A stretch of 64,000 bases of DNA from Pelodera strongyloides (GCA_036852015.1 JAANDG010000043.1:363501-427500); one strand, 5' to 3'; positions 1 through 18,100 are shown, numbered from the stretch's first letter. Numbers and translations are program-made. Notes: generated from the sequence alone by a model not told the origin.

Positions 1-1754
1 AAAGGAAAGAGATACACTGATCGATTGGGACGCTCATTGTTCGCAGTGGCCCTTTCAGTAAAGGATCAGAATGTCACCGAATGTCTGGCTAATAGCAGAC
101 CGGATGTCGGGTATTTTATTTTTACTATTCAATTATTTACTTTACAGCTGCTAATTTTGTTATGTAAAATATATAAGTTACGACAAAAACACACTGACGA
201 ACGAAAAAAAATCTTCCAGTCACATAAAGACCTATGAAGTTGAATGCGATTCATCTCACAACATTTGCTCCGGACTGCTGGCCGTTTCAGAAGAGGCCAA
301 GGCCATTTATGTCGCCTACAAAGGAACGTCTCTTGATAAGCAGGTTTGTTGCAGTGCAGTTTATAGAAAGATCTACTTGTAGCAAGGGCTATGCTCGAAA
401 GGCCGTAGAGTGTTATTACGTTGACAACAGACAGATCTCGTAACGAGCAAATTTAAGCTATTCACCGAGTTCATCCACTCTCTAACTGCTCAATTGGGTG
501 CGTGGGAAAAGTTCGAAGCTGGAACGGGAGTGATGACCTACTTCTACCAGGCATTCCAGAAACTGTTTATTGAGGTGACACATTATAAACATGAAGTAAG
601 ATCACACAAAATTTACTACGTGCTTTGTCATCATGACATCTGCAAGTTGCGAACTCAAGTTAAACTATTTTTAATGCAATTGTTTATTTTAGGGTGGCAT
701 GAAGAAAGACCTGATCGAATTGAGAAAGAAATATCCAAATTATCGAGTGTGGGTGACTGGACATTCCCTTGGCGGTCAGTCCTTTACTAATATGCTCGTG
801 GAAAGTCACCTGGATTAGACTAGCTGCTAATTGCCTTTTTTGAACTTTCAACTTTATTCTACCTCTTAGGTTCATTGGCTTCGATGACTGCTCTCTATCT
901 GGTACACAATAAGATTATTGCTGATGCCAAGGTGGGCATTTTTGTTGTGGAGTTGGGCCTGTGATGCAATAATTCAATCCGAAATCAATAATATTCCTAT
1001 TATTTTGTAGCTATCTTTTAGATCCGTCTTGTCACATTTGGAGAACCCCGCACTGGAAATGTTGCATTTGCGAAAGAAGTCGAGAAACAGATTTCGTTCA
1101 GATATCGTGTAGTGAAAAGAAACGATTTTGTGAGTCTGCCATTTCAGAACAATGTTAAACTTGATGAAAACTTTCGGGTGATTCATGTCGTAAACCGAGG
1201 GCTGGCTAGTTCAGTATTGATCATTGAAATTCTGATCTCAGGTTACAAACATTCCCAACTCGTTGGATCCAAACAGTGTGATGGTGACAAATGCTATATT
1301 CGATCGCCAACCCCTCTTCTACAGATATCTTGTTCATTATGACAACAATATGAACAAGCAGGACACGTTCAAGGTATCTCTAAACCAAGCTCCATTCTTT
1401 TTTTACCACCTCTTCAGCTGTATGACTATTAGCACAAAATGAATTTATGTGCATACGAGTATATGTAAGACAACAATAAAAAAAACCAGGTATGTGAACT
1501 GTCCGATGACCATGGATGCAGAAACCTTGCGATTGCTGCCGATGTGAATGACCACGTCACCTACTTTGGGGTTAATCACGACGAGTATGGAAACCAAAGG
1601 TAATCCCGTTTTTTTTCAACTGGTAAAAAAACACTGCAAACCGGTGTGTGTAGATGATAAAAACCGAACATATGGTTTTAAATGGAACTAAAATTTCGTA
1701 AATCGTGTAGATATTCTCATTCTTTTCAGATGTAAACGATCTCTTCTGCAATAA
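1..1754 (+). CDS. Class 3 (fungal-type) lipase, 5'-truncated
   Basis: Secreted-type alpha/beta-hydrolase of the Lipase_3 family, expected to hydrolyse acylglycerol esters. Exons that keep phase are 1-110, 220-343, 431-574, 693-774, 870-931, 1022-1129, 1242-1373, 1490-1599 and 1730-1754. Diagnostic segments in order: AIYVAYKGT (oxyanion-hole strand), VTGHSLGGSLASMTA (nucleophile elbow with catalytic Ser, split by an intron after GHSLG), RLVTFGEPRTGNVAFA (the family's TFG-PR-GN-FA segment before the catalytic Asp), VTNIPNSLDP, then a loop carrying FYRYLVHYDNN. The last exon is very short and ends CKRSLLQ-stop at 1752-1754. The signal peptide and true start lie left of the window, so total length is unknown. 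Nematodes commonly carry many paralogues of this family. The family assignment is firm; the substrate is not known. Confidence 0.9.
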
Positions 1755-2407
1755 TAACTCTTGCACACAAGGATGTCTAATAATTATTCTTTTGTATAAT
1801 AAAGTATTTATTCGCGTCAAACGAGAATTTCTTAACTGAAATGAATGGGCGGAAAAACTTGAGGGAATCAGATTATCAAGAGGCGTTCTATATCACAGGC
1901 AAGGCAGCAGAGATAAAGTTCACTCTTTCCCTGAGGGAAGAAGACTTAAAAGTAATTTAATAGCGCCTAAAATAGAAAATAAATAACAAGCAAAACGGCC
2001 TAAGACTTAACATAAGACCTATGTGCGGAACCTGAAGGGCAGGTGCACATGTACCTGGGAACAAAACGAAACGAAACAACCAAATGAAAGACGTTATTTA
2101 TATGATGCACTAGCCACAAGCATATTCAATTCGAGAAATACAACTTCTTGCAATAAAAGGTTACCTAATAAGGAAAAGACAGAAAAAATCGACAAAAATA
2201 GGCTCATATAAGACAACACAAAAAAAACCTTTTGAGGAGACCTGCATTTCAATAAGTGGGATGACCGATAATTCAAAGAAATTTAACTGAAATTTGGTGT
2301 AAGATTTGACTTGCACACAATGATGGTGGACATGATTAATATTATGTTTTTGATTAGCTAAATTCTTCCCATTTTATGAGAAAGAAAACAAAAACAAAAC
2401 CGTTTCG

Positions 2408-6194
<3,787 letters not shown>

Positions 6195-9100
6195 TGAGGG
6201 ATACGCCCTGGAAATTGAGTGTTTTGTTTGAAAAAGCTGAGCGAGAAATAGTCATAAAAGCTGAATAAGGCACATTATAGCGAATTAACATAAAGTTATT
6301 AAAGGCTAATGTTTTGTACCTGTTTTTCGTCGTTTTACGAACGGAAATTTAACAGAAATAACAGTCACGGTTTCACAAGATCAGACGGCACATTGCATGC
6401 AAAATGACGAACGCACAACTGAATCATTTGATGACAATGCTTCCGATAGCATGACCTAACAACAAAACAAGGGCTGTAATAGAATAAGCAGGGAAGATAT
6501 TTTATTCTGCAAAGAGACATAAAGAAACTATGAACTTCTATAGGAGATTTGACTTGCATAGTAACGAAAAACTAGCTGCCACTTCTTTGAAGCTAGTTAA
6601 GATTTCTTAGTTTTGTTGATGCTTAAAAGAAGCCAAGTCAATTTTCTCTTCTTCCTTTCTAGTGCACCTTTTTTGTTCTTTTTTTTTTACTCTCGACGAG
6701 CACTAAGGACTAATCAGATGAACTAGAGTGTTGGAGAAAAAAAGAGCTAAATCGAATATTGCAATGAACATGACACTTAAAGCATTCGTTGCAAATTAAA
6801 GACGTCAGATTCTCTAATCATATCGGTCACCACTTGCGGAGGCACGAGGTTGAAGAATTAATATCTTTTTTTATGGAGCGAAATTACCAAGCGAATGTTC
6901 GGATGAACTCTAGATATCAATTGTGCAAACAGTGTCAAACACTATGCAAATAAAAACACATGACACTGATTGATAAATAGTTTCCCAAAAAAGGTTAATG
7001 ATCACAACACATTATTCTGTTACAATTAAACATATTAAGTATGCATTTTATTTGATGCAGGTTGAGTGGAAAAGCAGAGAAAGTTAATCACAATCGCCAA
7101 AAAAATATTTACCAAGGCTTAAAAGTGTACCACTCAGAAATTCTGAGAAACTTGAGAAGACTCATAATATAATTTTGAGTTCAAACGGTTAATCAATAAG
7201 TGCAGTATGTTAATTGGATCCCACAAACAGAGGGATCGTGATATGTTATGGCTAATCGAGCAAATACATGTCTAGTTCTGATAGATGGGTCTTGAGGTCG
7301 GCAGGCCTAGCAAGGGTAAATAATACACCAGATTACGGGGATAAGTGTGCTTCAGCTTGATGGGGACAGGTCGGAATTAGATAAGGAGCACTACATCGAC
7401 ATTCTCAGATCGTCCTCGTTTATCGAACTTGCGATTCGAAAAGATCATAATGCTGTTTGCACTCTTTAACTTTGCCGCTTGCACACCAAACTGCCAGCTA
7501 GCTTAACACGGCAGATTCCGATCCGGCGTGTGAAGTGCAGCATACGCATGATTTTATCTGGCGGAACATGTTGTGGTGCTTTTTTGAAACAAAATGATCT
7601 TGTTATAAGATGCAGATGTGTATTTGTACCATACTGGCGACGGTAAAAAATACAGAGAAACATAGAAGTAAGTTGAAGTAAATTTTGTGCATTTGGTCAG
7701 TATTCCATGGGAACAAATGCAGGAAAAAAGGAACAAGTGCGGGGTGTCGCATTAGTGCGCATGGCGCTGAGAAAAAGAAGATTATCTTTGAGTAGCCAGT
7801 AGGACCAAGCACTCCAGAAAAAAGAACTGGCCCACGTGTAAAACGAGCAGTGCATGCAAATGTATATATTCGCTTGATCAATAAATCGCTTGTTGAATTT
7901 TCGAGAATATGCGTGCATTTGCGGGAATTTTTTTATGTTTGAATGTAGATAATTACTGTAATTAGATATGCTTATTCAGCATAGTTATTGTAATTCAATA
8001 AACATTTTTCGAGTGTGTATGTCTTATAGGGTCTTGGGTAAAACAAAGCACCATTTGAAATTAATTAAGGCAATTCATGCGAACGAAAACGCTCTTGTTC
8101 CGTCGGCGTTTTAATCTTGGATAAATTAAATGCCCATTGACCCCTGAACATAAAGAAACTCATTTTTACTATACGATGTTCCTTATGGTTTCAGCGGGTG
8201 TGCAATATCAGTGAATGCTAAGTGCTTTTTCGTTTAGCAACAAATAACGTCAGATATAACACGAATTGTTTTTTTTATGAACGCATCAACAGGAAAATAT
8301 ATGAAATTTGATATTCAGTCCACGGTTTTGTCAAAAAGGTTCCATTCTGTTCTGTGTGCTTTGTAAGGCGATAGGCGCAAGTTGCATCCTCAGACAAAAG
8401 CCGCGTTTTAGAAAAGTTACGAAGAATCGCGGAGACGCAAAATACATAGATGCACGTAAACAAGAGCGAAACTTAAGACAATCGAATAAATAATCGCACA
8501 AATGCATGTGTGCCTTGAAATGGATGATGGCACCTAATTTCCGTGGCTTGCATGCATTCTCTTTTTTTGCGGGCAAAGAACGAGGAGACGAATAGGACAC
8601 AGCGTGGGTGGTACGGGTGTATCAAAGACAAGTTGCTCATTTCTAGGACAAATTGGTCACAAAGGGGAGGGCATTGGACGCTTTCTTGGGGCCATATAGG
8701 GAATTCGCCAAGCACAGAACGCTTCATAGCTCACACATTTATCATGTGCGCGAGCAGAGATATGAGTTCTCTTAATTTAACGACTACTTTTGTAGATACT
8801 CTTTCTAGACGAACTTCGCAAGTGGAACAAATGCGATTGCAAATGGGACAAGTGCAGAAATTCAACACAATTCCGGATTTTTTGAAAACACTTTCTCGGT
8901 TTTAAGTGATGGCCAAATGTGGTATGATGGTTGCAACAACATGCCCTCTGCTATTTGATTTGTACAGAAAGAGGGAATGTATAATTATGTTGGAGAAACG
9001 AGTCACGTGTGGGAAATCAGGCTAATCAGCATGCAGTATTCAATTGCCTCTTTTGAGACCAGCAATTGATACAATTAGAGGGTTCCCAGAGGTGTCATGT

Positions 9101-12100
9101 GATTTTAGATTTTCTGTACGAAATAGGAAATTCCGTCTTTCTTATATAAGTTGAATGCACAAAAACATAAGGTGAGTGCGCAAAACAGGTAGTAAAATCT
9201 ATTGGCCTCAATACGAGCCGGGTAAGATTGTTTGTGCCGCACGCATGCATATGCCTCTTCAGCCGACGGCCATCAAATTGTATTATGGGGTAAGTAAGGG
9301 CAATTATGCTAATTTCCTGTCCCGCTTACTAGGCAATATTGTCATCGAGACGATGGGTTTCTCAATATTCAGGCTGAAGAACCAAACGATATTCATGGGA
9401 TACGAAAGAGCACATTTCAAGCACGGTACAAGTGCAGATGAAAGCAAAGATGTAGTTGCGGAGTTTGCAGCAACTGATTCCATTTATGAGTTGAAGGCGC
9501 TGTCAATTACAACTGAAAATATGGGTGCTAATTCGGTATCCCGACAGTGGAGAAAATTATGAATATGAGAAGAGAATTTACATGCGTGTTATTTTGCAAA
9601 ATATTTTGGAAATACCGCGTATTAAGGACGTCTCACCAAATGCGGTTATTCCCTGGGTGACCGTGTAATAGTATTATTTTTTTGTCACTTGATCCTAAGG
9701 TAACAATTTAGTGTTACAACAACATTATGCTTTGAATATTCTTATTATTTGTAGTAATAAGTTTGCTCAATTATTACGAATAAAATTATTCGCAATGCTT
9801 TAGAACATTATTTTATAGATTCTAAACGAGTCGTTGTCACTCATATAAACTTTCTGATGTCAAACTTTGCTAGTGCAAACAAATTCAGTCACGGGTGAAA
9901 TTGGTAGTGTTTGGGAACAAAAAAAGAAGTGTTGTCGAACAAGATACAGAACAGGCGATTTCTATTCCTAGCCATACCATTTGAAAACAGAAAAAAATGA
10001 TGGTAATAAATGTATGCACTTATTTATACTTTTGGGAACTTTAGAAGAAGGCATTTTCATTTTCACGAGCACTTGTAGATCGCAAAGTTCCACACATCTG
10101 AACATAGCCTTATTTTTCAGGCTAACTAATAAATACTATAAAAACGTAGGCCTTAAAATAATTGTTTTGTAAGTTATTTTATCCCGTAGACCAGACAGAA
10201 TGGGAAGCGCAAAAAAATCTGGGATGAAAGAGGCCATTTTTGATGCAAAAGTGCAATGACAAAAAAAAGTGAAGCATTTTGTATAAAAAGTCCTCTTTGT
10301 CTTTCCGAGTTGGGAATCAGACGAGGCAAAAGTACCTTTATTATGAAACTCAGATGTCAAAATATCCATGTTTAAGTGTTGAAAACAAAAAGCATGGACA
10401 ATAGGAACGTCGGGGCACTATCAGTGTGAAGAAAATCGTAAAAAGGTGGCCGATGTCTCTGTTTAGGGACATTGAACAAATAGTCGAATTGAAAGAAATA
10501 TTGCGCCCGGCGGGCCTCCATCATCCATCCACAAATGCTCATTTTAACATCTGCGCAAACAGTTTTTTATGCGCACATTGCGAGAAATTAGCCGCTTCAA
10601 GAGAGCGCTGGCTATCGGCACGCGTTTTAACTGACCTATGGGGTAGACACCTTTGGAATGTTTTTAGTCTGTGACATTTTGGAATGACCAACACACATGT
10701 GCAGATGATTCTGCAGCAGCACAAACGCAACCAGAACTTTATCAAAGTACAAAAGGTTTGATTCGGATGTGAAAATTTGACAAAAAAAACCAAGCACATC
10801 GCTGACTTGTACATTATATGGTGGTAGATTTCACTGAAAAAGTTGTCGAGGAAAAACAAAACAAAATAAAGAAAAGAATATATTGTCAATGAGGTACATG
10901 TAAACTGTTTCCTATAAACTTTGGTTATTATCGGGTTATACTCAAAGTGCTTATATCAATTCACGACAAACGCATTGAAAAGGCGGAAAAATTGGCTGAA
11001 ATTCGCTCGTGTTGCGCATGCGGAATTGAGTTTATCAGAGCAGAAAAAGAGAACAACTTTGCACTTTTCCTGCCCGGATGTATATGGTTGGGAATCGAGT
11101 TAACATACATTGGTACGGATAATTTAAGATACACATTGAAGGTTATATAAGGTATATGAAATGTGCACGAACAGAAACCAACCATGCTGTTCATAGCTTT
11201 GCTAGACAATTTATTTTCGCTAATTACAATGGGCAGTTGAATGGAAATCTGGAACATGATGGAGGGCTAGATTTGGGGTCTGAGCTTTCTATTTGAGGCA
11301 TAATGAAACTCGGTGTATTCTCTCTCGCTGACTATACCCATTCTCTGCAGTTCGTCTGTACGCAAAAACAAGCATTTTCATGTCAATCCGACCAGCTGAG
11401 TCCCCCCGATCATAAAAGGTAATTGAGTGTGGAAAAAGCGACACAACTCTGCTGGAATGTTCGTGCATACGCTACAATATAAAGAGGTCACGATTGACTC
11501 CTCAGACGGAAAGTAATGCCTCAATGTCGACATTCGTGAAAGTTACATTGGCTTTAAATTGTTAGGAAGTTGGCTATTGTTTTATTCCAAATGGATGCAG
11601 ATAATAATGTAACAATTTTACACTTGTTGTTACGCTGCAAGCAAGAATACGAATAAAGAATGTGTTGTACTTTCTGTATATGAAGTAGAATACATTGGAA
11701 CTGGGACTCCACAAGCTTAAGAATTGCATACTTTAAAAAAGCTTCACTTCTTAGTTTCTTTCTTAGTTTCTCTTCTACGTTAGGGTTGTGTAATCCCATT
11801 TTTTGCTCAAAGATGTATTACTGTTATCTATACCTGTATCGGAAAGTGACAACCAAAAAACTGTGTAATCCAAACAAGCAGAAAGTTTACACACTTGAAT
11901 CAAGCATTAAAGGTTATTAAAAAAAGAAACAAGTCATCCAGCTGAATTAGAATTCACACAAAACTCATCTAGCAAAAAAACATTGCGACAATTCTGTGTT
12001 GCTTATTCAGTCAGATTAGTATTATCTAGGGGCAGAAGCCCATTTATAGAATTTTTTCCGTTTCCTTGGAGATCGTCACAGGACATAGGTACAGATGTAA

Positions 12101-12410
12101 TGTCCACACGATGGTCATCTCTCACAAATTTTTGCAACCAGTGACCAGCATAAATGGATGGGGGACATAGAAATCCAAAAAGTCCCAGACAGATACTTGT
12201 TATTTGCTTGATTCCGTGCTTTCCGGGAAACCATATTTTGACCGTGCGGTCATTTTGGTGGACACACACACACAGACACTTAAAGTGGTCGTTTCCGGAA
12301 TTAGACATTACACCGCTCCCAACAGCGTATTTGGTCGCGTTCGACGTTGACACGGCCGTGAACATGTCCGCCTTTGTGTTGATATGTCAACTGCCGCTGT
12401 TTCATCGCAC
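6195..12410. other. Intergenic, no supported gene
   Basis: About 6.2 kb with no run of exons that keeps phase and no recognisable domain on either strand. The longest open frames (8543-8905 and 9176-9562, both without an ATG start) have no recognisable motif. The stretch 7.4-9.6 kb is locally less AT-rich than its flanks. It may hold decayed repeats, but I could not define one. Confidence 0.5.
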
Positions 12411-12416
12411 CGTGGT

Positions 12417-12425
12417 ATATAAGGA
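12417..12425 (+). promoter_or_regulatory. Possible TATA box
   Basis: The sequence GTATATAAGG sits just after a short GC-richer block. No convincing coding exon starts within 100 bp downstream. It may be an upstream promoter of the Pro/Cys-rich gene at 12956, or chance. Confidence 0.25.
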
Positions 12426-12730
12426 TGGCTGGCATTAAGGCCAATCACTCAACAATTGCTCTTTAGTCTTACACATATAATCACTTTCACCATTCTCTTA
12501 CATATACACATAAGGGAACGCACATGCTAACATGTTTTTGCTTGAAATTCTAGATTTTAAGAATTGAACAAATAAGACTAACCTGTGTTACGGTTTATGT
12601 CTAAATCATAGAATTCATCCTACACACATCTTCGGATAGTCGAAAACGTTTGCAACCGACCTCGGTTTTTTTCCTGTTTACGGGCTGAAGTCATCCTGTC
12701 ATAGCCGTAGAGCTTTTGTCTGCAATGTCG

Positions 12731-12737
12731 TATAAAA
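12731..12737 (+). promoter_or_regulatory. TATA box of the Pro/Cys-rich gene
   Basis: TATAAAA followed by GGG, 219 bp upstream of the ATG at 12956. A start about 30 bp downstream would give a 5' UTR of roughly 190 bp. Similar TATA boxes precede the other small secreted-protein genes at 41550 and 43330. Confidence 0.5.
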
Positions 12738-12955
12738 GGGAAAACGATGTGGGTGGCCCACAATCTCAAAAGAACAATTGCCTGAGCAGTTAGGAGCTAG
12801 TTTCTCTTTGGTGCAACACAAACATCCGAATATTCCCACTTCGAACTGTCGCCAAGTTTATTAGTTTTTTTTTGCACCTATTTTAACAATTCAACCAAGG
12901 GCTTTGACTATTTTGTTCAATAATTTGTTTAATTACTTCGTGTTTAGTTCACATT

Positions 12956-14448
12956 ATGATGTCGAAAGCACTGATCGTTGCTCTCTGTAGCGTCTATATC
13001 CATGCTGATCAAACCACTAAGGCATTGGTGAAAGCGGTTTGTGATATATATTTTATAATTTGATAAAGTTATCAACTCATCGCAACGTTTTTTGCTTGTG
13101 TTCTTCTGGTGGACACCATTTAAACTATAAAAATCATTAGCTACAGAAATCATTAGAATTTTATTATGAACATATTAATGTGGTTTCAAACCACAATTCA
13201 CCCAATAAATAGGTGGTTTCAAAAATTCAAACCAAATTCGCATAATAATGGTTCTTCTTTCCTTATGCAGGATCAGATCTCATCCTCTCTATCGAACATG
13301 CGAGTTGATCGTCACAAGAGGCAGTGCGGGGGCGGCGGGTGTCCCACTCCGATGATCTGTAGTATGTGTCCTTCGTGCTGCGGAGTTCGTCAACAACCCC
13401 CTCCTTGCTGCACCGTTCCCAATCCACCACCCACGTGAGTGCTTGCGAGAATATTAAACTAAAATCACAATCAGCACAGTAATATATCAGAAAAACGAAA
13501 CGGGTCAATGATCAGGATAGAAATAGACTGAAAGATTGCTAATTTAAGGTGTCCTTGTGCTGCCCCTCCTCCACCACCCCCTCCATGCTGTATGGCTCCC
13601 AACCCTCCCCCGACGTATGTCAATTTTTGAGCTTGTTTTTTTTCTTAAGCACTTTTATATACTATTTAGCTTTATTTATTGGTATTCTTTTATATGTTTT
13701 TACATATAAGTGCATTTCTGCTGCGTTCAGCGGTAATACAAATTGGTTTTAGCTGCCCCTGTGCCGCTCCACCACCACCACCACCCAACCCAGTCATGCA
13801 AGCTATTTTCTGCTGTAGGGCGGCACCCGTGCCCGCCAATCCCTGTTGCCAGGTCCTAGCCCCTGCTAGCCCTCCTCCTGCCCCTGCTTGTTGTATGGTA
13901 CGAGTTGCATTTACTCTTCTTGTTCACAGTAATCACTTATCCTCAGTTCAGTAGCCGTATCAATAATGACTATTTACAGGCCGCACCATCCCCTGCCAAC
14001 CCATGTTGCCAGCCAGCTCCTCCCCCACCCCCACCATGCCAATGTCAGGTGAGCATATGGCTGCATTTTGAGGATATAACCTTGGCTGTTTTTTTTTCAA
14101 TTGATGTTAATATTGCTTCCTATAATTCATTCAACCCAAGCCGGTGCATTACACCAATATTACAGGCACCTCGTCCAGTGCCCTGCAGATGTGCTGCTCC
14201 GGCTCCAATGATGGAATGCCCTACTTGCCCTCCCCCTCCCCCACCACGTTGCTCTCCCGTTCAGGTAGAAGTTAGTGGTTGCGTGATAACGTGATCACTG
14301 GCAACATGTTAGTCCCTTAGGTGTGTACTGAGAACATTAACGTACACACTTTCTTAAATAGTTTTATTTGCAGGTTCAATGCCGCATCGGTTTCCGCATG
14401 AGAAGAGACACCCACCACCACATCATGCAAGCACTTCGCAGATTCTAA
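12956..14448 (+). CDS. Secreted Pro/Cys-rich repeat protein
   Basis: Seven exons in consistent phase: 12956-13027, 13271-13434, 13549-13614, 13753-13897, 13980-14048, 14166-14264 and 14374-14448, giving about 229 residues. The N-terminus MMSKALIVALCSVYIHA looks like a signal peptide. It is followed by a basic processing site HKRQ and then CGGGGCPTPMICSMCPSCCG. Exons 3-6 each encode one or two versions of a proline-rich Cys-pair module, such as CPCAAPPPPPPPCCMAPN, PANPCCQVLAPASPPPAPAC, PANPCCQPAPPPPPPCQCQ and CRCAAPAPMMECPTCPPPP. The C-terminus is basic and lacks this pattern (RIGFRMRRDTHHHIMQALRR). Such composition fits a disulphide-crosslinked structural protein (cuticle, eggshell or adhesive), but I do not recognise a named family. 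A polyadenylation signal AATAAA lies at 14526. Confidence 0.85.
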
Positions 14449-14525
14449 ACAGTCGAAAAGACATCACGGGTCAAGGGGAAGGTGTCATAGTGTCGCTATC
14501 AATTAATGACTATTTATTACCAGAG

Positions 14526-14531
14526 AATAAA
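14526..14531 (+). terminator. Polyadenylation signal AATAAA
   Basis: Canonical hexamer 78 bp after the stop codon of the Pro/Cys-rich gene. Confidence 0.6.
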
Positions 14532-14833
14532 AGACTTCTATTTCTATGTTTGTCCACGCTTGAACAGTCTCTATTTTGAAAGTAGATTTTGAAAAAAAGA
14601 CATTTATACTGGATTATAAAAACAGTGTAGCGCAAGCAACAATAAACCACACAAATTATGGACCACTATAAAGACACACTAAGAACACGTTAAAGTATTA
14701 ACATGATTCAGTCATACGAAGAATTAAAATATTGATAATACATCTCACACACAAAAAAGCGCACTGTTCAAGTGTTGGATCACACAAAAACTCAAGAGAT
14801 TGTGATTAATTAATGATCCCTTCCAATGGGTAT

Positions 14834-15046
14834 TCAATTTTGCATGCGATCCGTAATATTTGCATTTAAAGTCTCCCGTGGCCGTGGTGTCATACTCTTA
14901 TTTGGAACAACGTCAGGTTCGGATCCCGCCCAGTGAGAATATATAAGGCATAATGTTTGCATTGCATTGATTCGACGTACCGCTTGATAGATATCATTAT
15001 CACGTTCCTCGCACCTTACCACCAATTGGGAGATATTACAAACCTG
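14834..15046 (-). other. Possible orphan coding exon
   Basis: An open frame follows a good acceptor (TGTGCAG, read on the minus strand) and runs about 70 codons to a stop near 14836. It contains VVRCEERDNDIYQAVRRIN and SEPDVVPNKSMTPRPRETL, which has a protein-like composition. No partner exon could be placed upstream on the minus strand, where the plus-strand gene at 15107 begins. I do not recognise it. It could be chance. Confidence 0.25.
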
Positions 15047-15106
15047 CACATAAAATCACAACTGTTTACAAATTCTATCTGACGTCCCTGAATAAATGTT
15101 TCAAAA

Positions 15107-18100
15107 ATGGACGTTATGCATTCAGTAACTATATGTTTCACCGTTTTAATGCTTATAAAATCGACTCAGGTAAAGACTTATTTGTGGTAGGATTTTTTCT
15201 TTGAACTAAGCTAGATCAATTTCAATTGTATTGTTAACTGAGAGGGCACATGTTTAGGCTCAACCTGCAAATGCCACAGATATAGCTCATTCGTACTCAT
15301 CATGGGCTTTGGATACCAAATTCCAGGTTAGCAAATAGAAATGACAGTAAGGAGTGCTCACATGTATTAACAAACGCCAATAATATGTTCAAACTTCCCA
15401 GCATGTGTATTTAAATGCTTTTCATTGAATGTATCTTTACTGTAGGAGCCAGGACTTCCGTCTGTTCGCCATCACATAACTCCATCACAACCTGTGTTTC
15501 CACCACCTCATTTCTTGCAAGAAAATACACGTAGGTTTTTCAATATTTGTCAAAAAAAGGTTGCACTGACAAATTTACTTTTTTATGAGTTAACCTACAA
15601 ACAATTCGTAATATTTGCAATTCGTTTTAGGCACAAAATTGAAATCGTACTTTCACCCGATAAAAAGGATCAAGAACCAATGGAAGGACCGCTTATATGC
15701 ACGCAGAATTACGCCCCTGAATATGCACACTCCTAAGGCGCAACAAGAGCCTCAAATGGCTCCTGAGGCCCCTCCACCAAGCTATCCAATACGACATTCA
15801 ACAAATATACAAATGGTGGCACCCATGCAATATCAACAAGAGCAGGTTAGTGTTCTCGACAGATGTTTTCTTCCACTCCGATTTTTATTACCTTTTTATT
15901 TTGAACCATACACAATGCTAATTCAGCCACAACAACAAATTAGTCAACACGAATATCAACAAATTCGTGGAATGAACCAATATCAACAATCTTTCGCACA
16001 GCAACAGGTGGGTTGATCACGCTAACAGTAAACTAAAGAAAACTATGTATGAGAAAATCGAAATGAAAAAAATCCCAACAAATGAACTGCATGAATTACA
16101 GAAACATGCTGCTTTTTCGAGTCCAAGTCAACAGTTCCCACCAAAGGATCATCAGGTATTATTTAGTCATTATTATTTTGCCATATGAGACTCCTTCCTT
16201 CTAAACTTGTTTGCGTAATTATTGGATTTTTTGCAGACAGCATATAGACCGCCAGCATACCAACCTGTTGGCCAACATCATCAATATCAACATCGAAATG
16301 TGGCACCATTGTCCATGCCACCATTATTTACTACCGCTGCGCCCACTGAAGTGTCTCTGCCACTGCCAAACGTGCCACAGATTCAGCCAGCTATTTCTAA
16401 TGCTCCTGATCCGAACTTGAAAGCTGTGGAGCATTCCACGTATCGACCAGTCGCCACTATGCAGCCACCGCCAACGCAATTCAAGGTTTGCAGGACCTTT
16501 CCGTTTCATGAACATCAAATTTGAAGTACATAAAAAGATTTACGTCATAGAATTATAATGTTTAGTCCCACGGTTCTCTGTATATCGCCCCTCCTCCGAC
16601 TGTTGGATCTGCACAGTTGAAAAACACGATTGCCGCATTGGCAAATAGAAGGATCCAAAAACAACCAATTGACAAGGAGTACAAATGGAGTGTTAACTCG
16701 TCGGAAGAAGCAATCGATGAAAAGCTTAAAGTCACCATGAAGAGAAAAAAGTATAACTATCCTATGCCCCGGGTAATTTTTTATGTATATTGTTGTTTAT
16801 ATGATTCATTGAGCATAGCCTAACCTAGCATCTTTAAAATTTAAACACACGAAAAACGCTTCTTCAGATGCCTCAGTACTATTCCGAGCCTCGCTGTGAC
16901 TTCGGATGGTGCGGACGGACGTGTTGCATGTCATTTCACATGACCAACATGGTACAGCCTCCACCCGCAATGCACGCTGTTGCTGTTCCAGGTGTGTACG
17001 CGCAAATGAATTCTGAGTAAACATTTTACTGTAATAAACATATTATATGTACGTAAAATAGCAAAATATCCATTTCAGGATCACCATCCCCACCCTCTCC
17101 AATGGTTCTCGTCGTTCATCCTTCGTGTGCTCCGATGTGCCAGCCGCAATGTCTGCCGGGATGTGGCACACAGTTCAGACCTCAATCAATGATGATGCCG
17201 CCACCAGGACCAACCTGCCGATCAGATTGGTTGGCCACGTTTTATTCACTATGTATCAAAGAGTTTGATTGAACAGTCAATAAGCAACATGCTACATTTT
17301 TAAAGAGTTTGTTATACATTGTTTCCTTTAGTATGCCTTCGTGTATGGTCGACTGTCTGATTCTCCCGCCTGAGACTGCTCCTTGTCGGTCCATGCCATG
17401 CCGGTGTCCTCCGGGATACATGCAATGCTATCCAATGATGTGTTGCATAATGTACAGGGTAAGTGACAAACGCTAATATCACTTTTAATGTTGATTAAAA
17501 ATATACATAGTTTATGTCCAAAGTGCAAGCCAAGTACGATAGCGTATATGCGTCGGCCTTAAATAAAGCATAGCCTTTATTAAAATCCCGCTTTCAGAAT
17601 ATGCTGAAGAAACTTCGGTCTGACATCGCTGCAGAGGTCAAGTCGAGGCAGAATGAAACCACAAGCCGACATCGAGACTGGAAGGCCTGGGAGCACATCA
17701 CAGAGAGCACAGCGCTTCTGACAAGCATTGCACCGACACCGACGACGGCAAGCACTTTGACGACGACTAGTACGACAACAACAACTACAGCAACTACTAC
17801 ATCTACCACTACAACTACTACCACCACCACAACAACGACAACAACAACAACAACAACAACAACGACCACTACAACGACAACTACCACAACACATGCTCCG
17901 GCACCATCCTCCACTTCGCTGGAACCACCACAAACCACCATAACCGAGTCCGAGTCATACGAAATAATCACGGCTGACTCAGTGGAATACCTAGAAGAAA
18001 CTACACCACATCCAACCACGATAATTCACTATCAGAAAACAGCATCCAGGGACAGGCCTGCCAAGAAAGAAGAATCGAATCCAAACTTATACACCAAACC

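Noticed and set aside
64..240. TTG-started frame running through the first lipase intron
   Set aside because: The coding exon ends at 110 and phase is restored at 220. The remainder is intron.
9176..9562. 128-codon open frame
   Set aside because: Has no ATG start, splice context or recognisable motif. Expected occasionally by chance in a less AT-rich stretch.
12003..12365. 120-codon minus-strand frame overlapping a 94-codon plus-strand frame
   Set aside because: No motif, and the two frames shadow each other in a locally GC-richer block upstream of a TATA box.
17580..18019. Long minus-strand frames rich in Val or Cys
   Set aside because: They are the antisense shadow of the poly-Thr ACN tract in a well-supported plus-strand exon.
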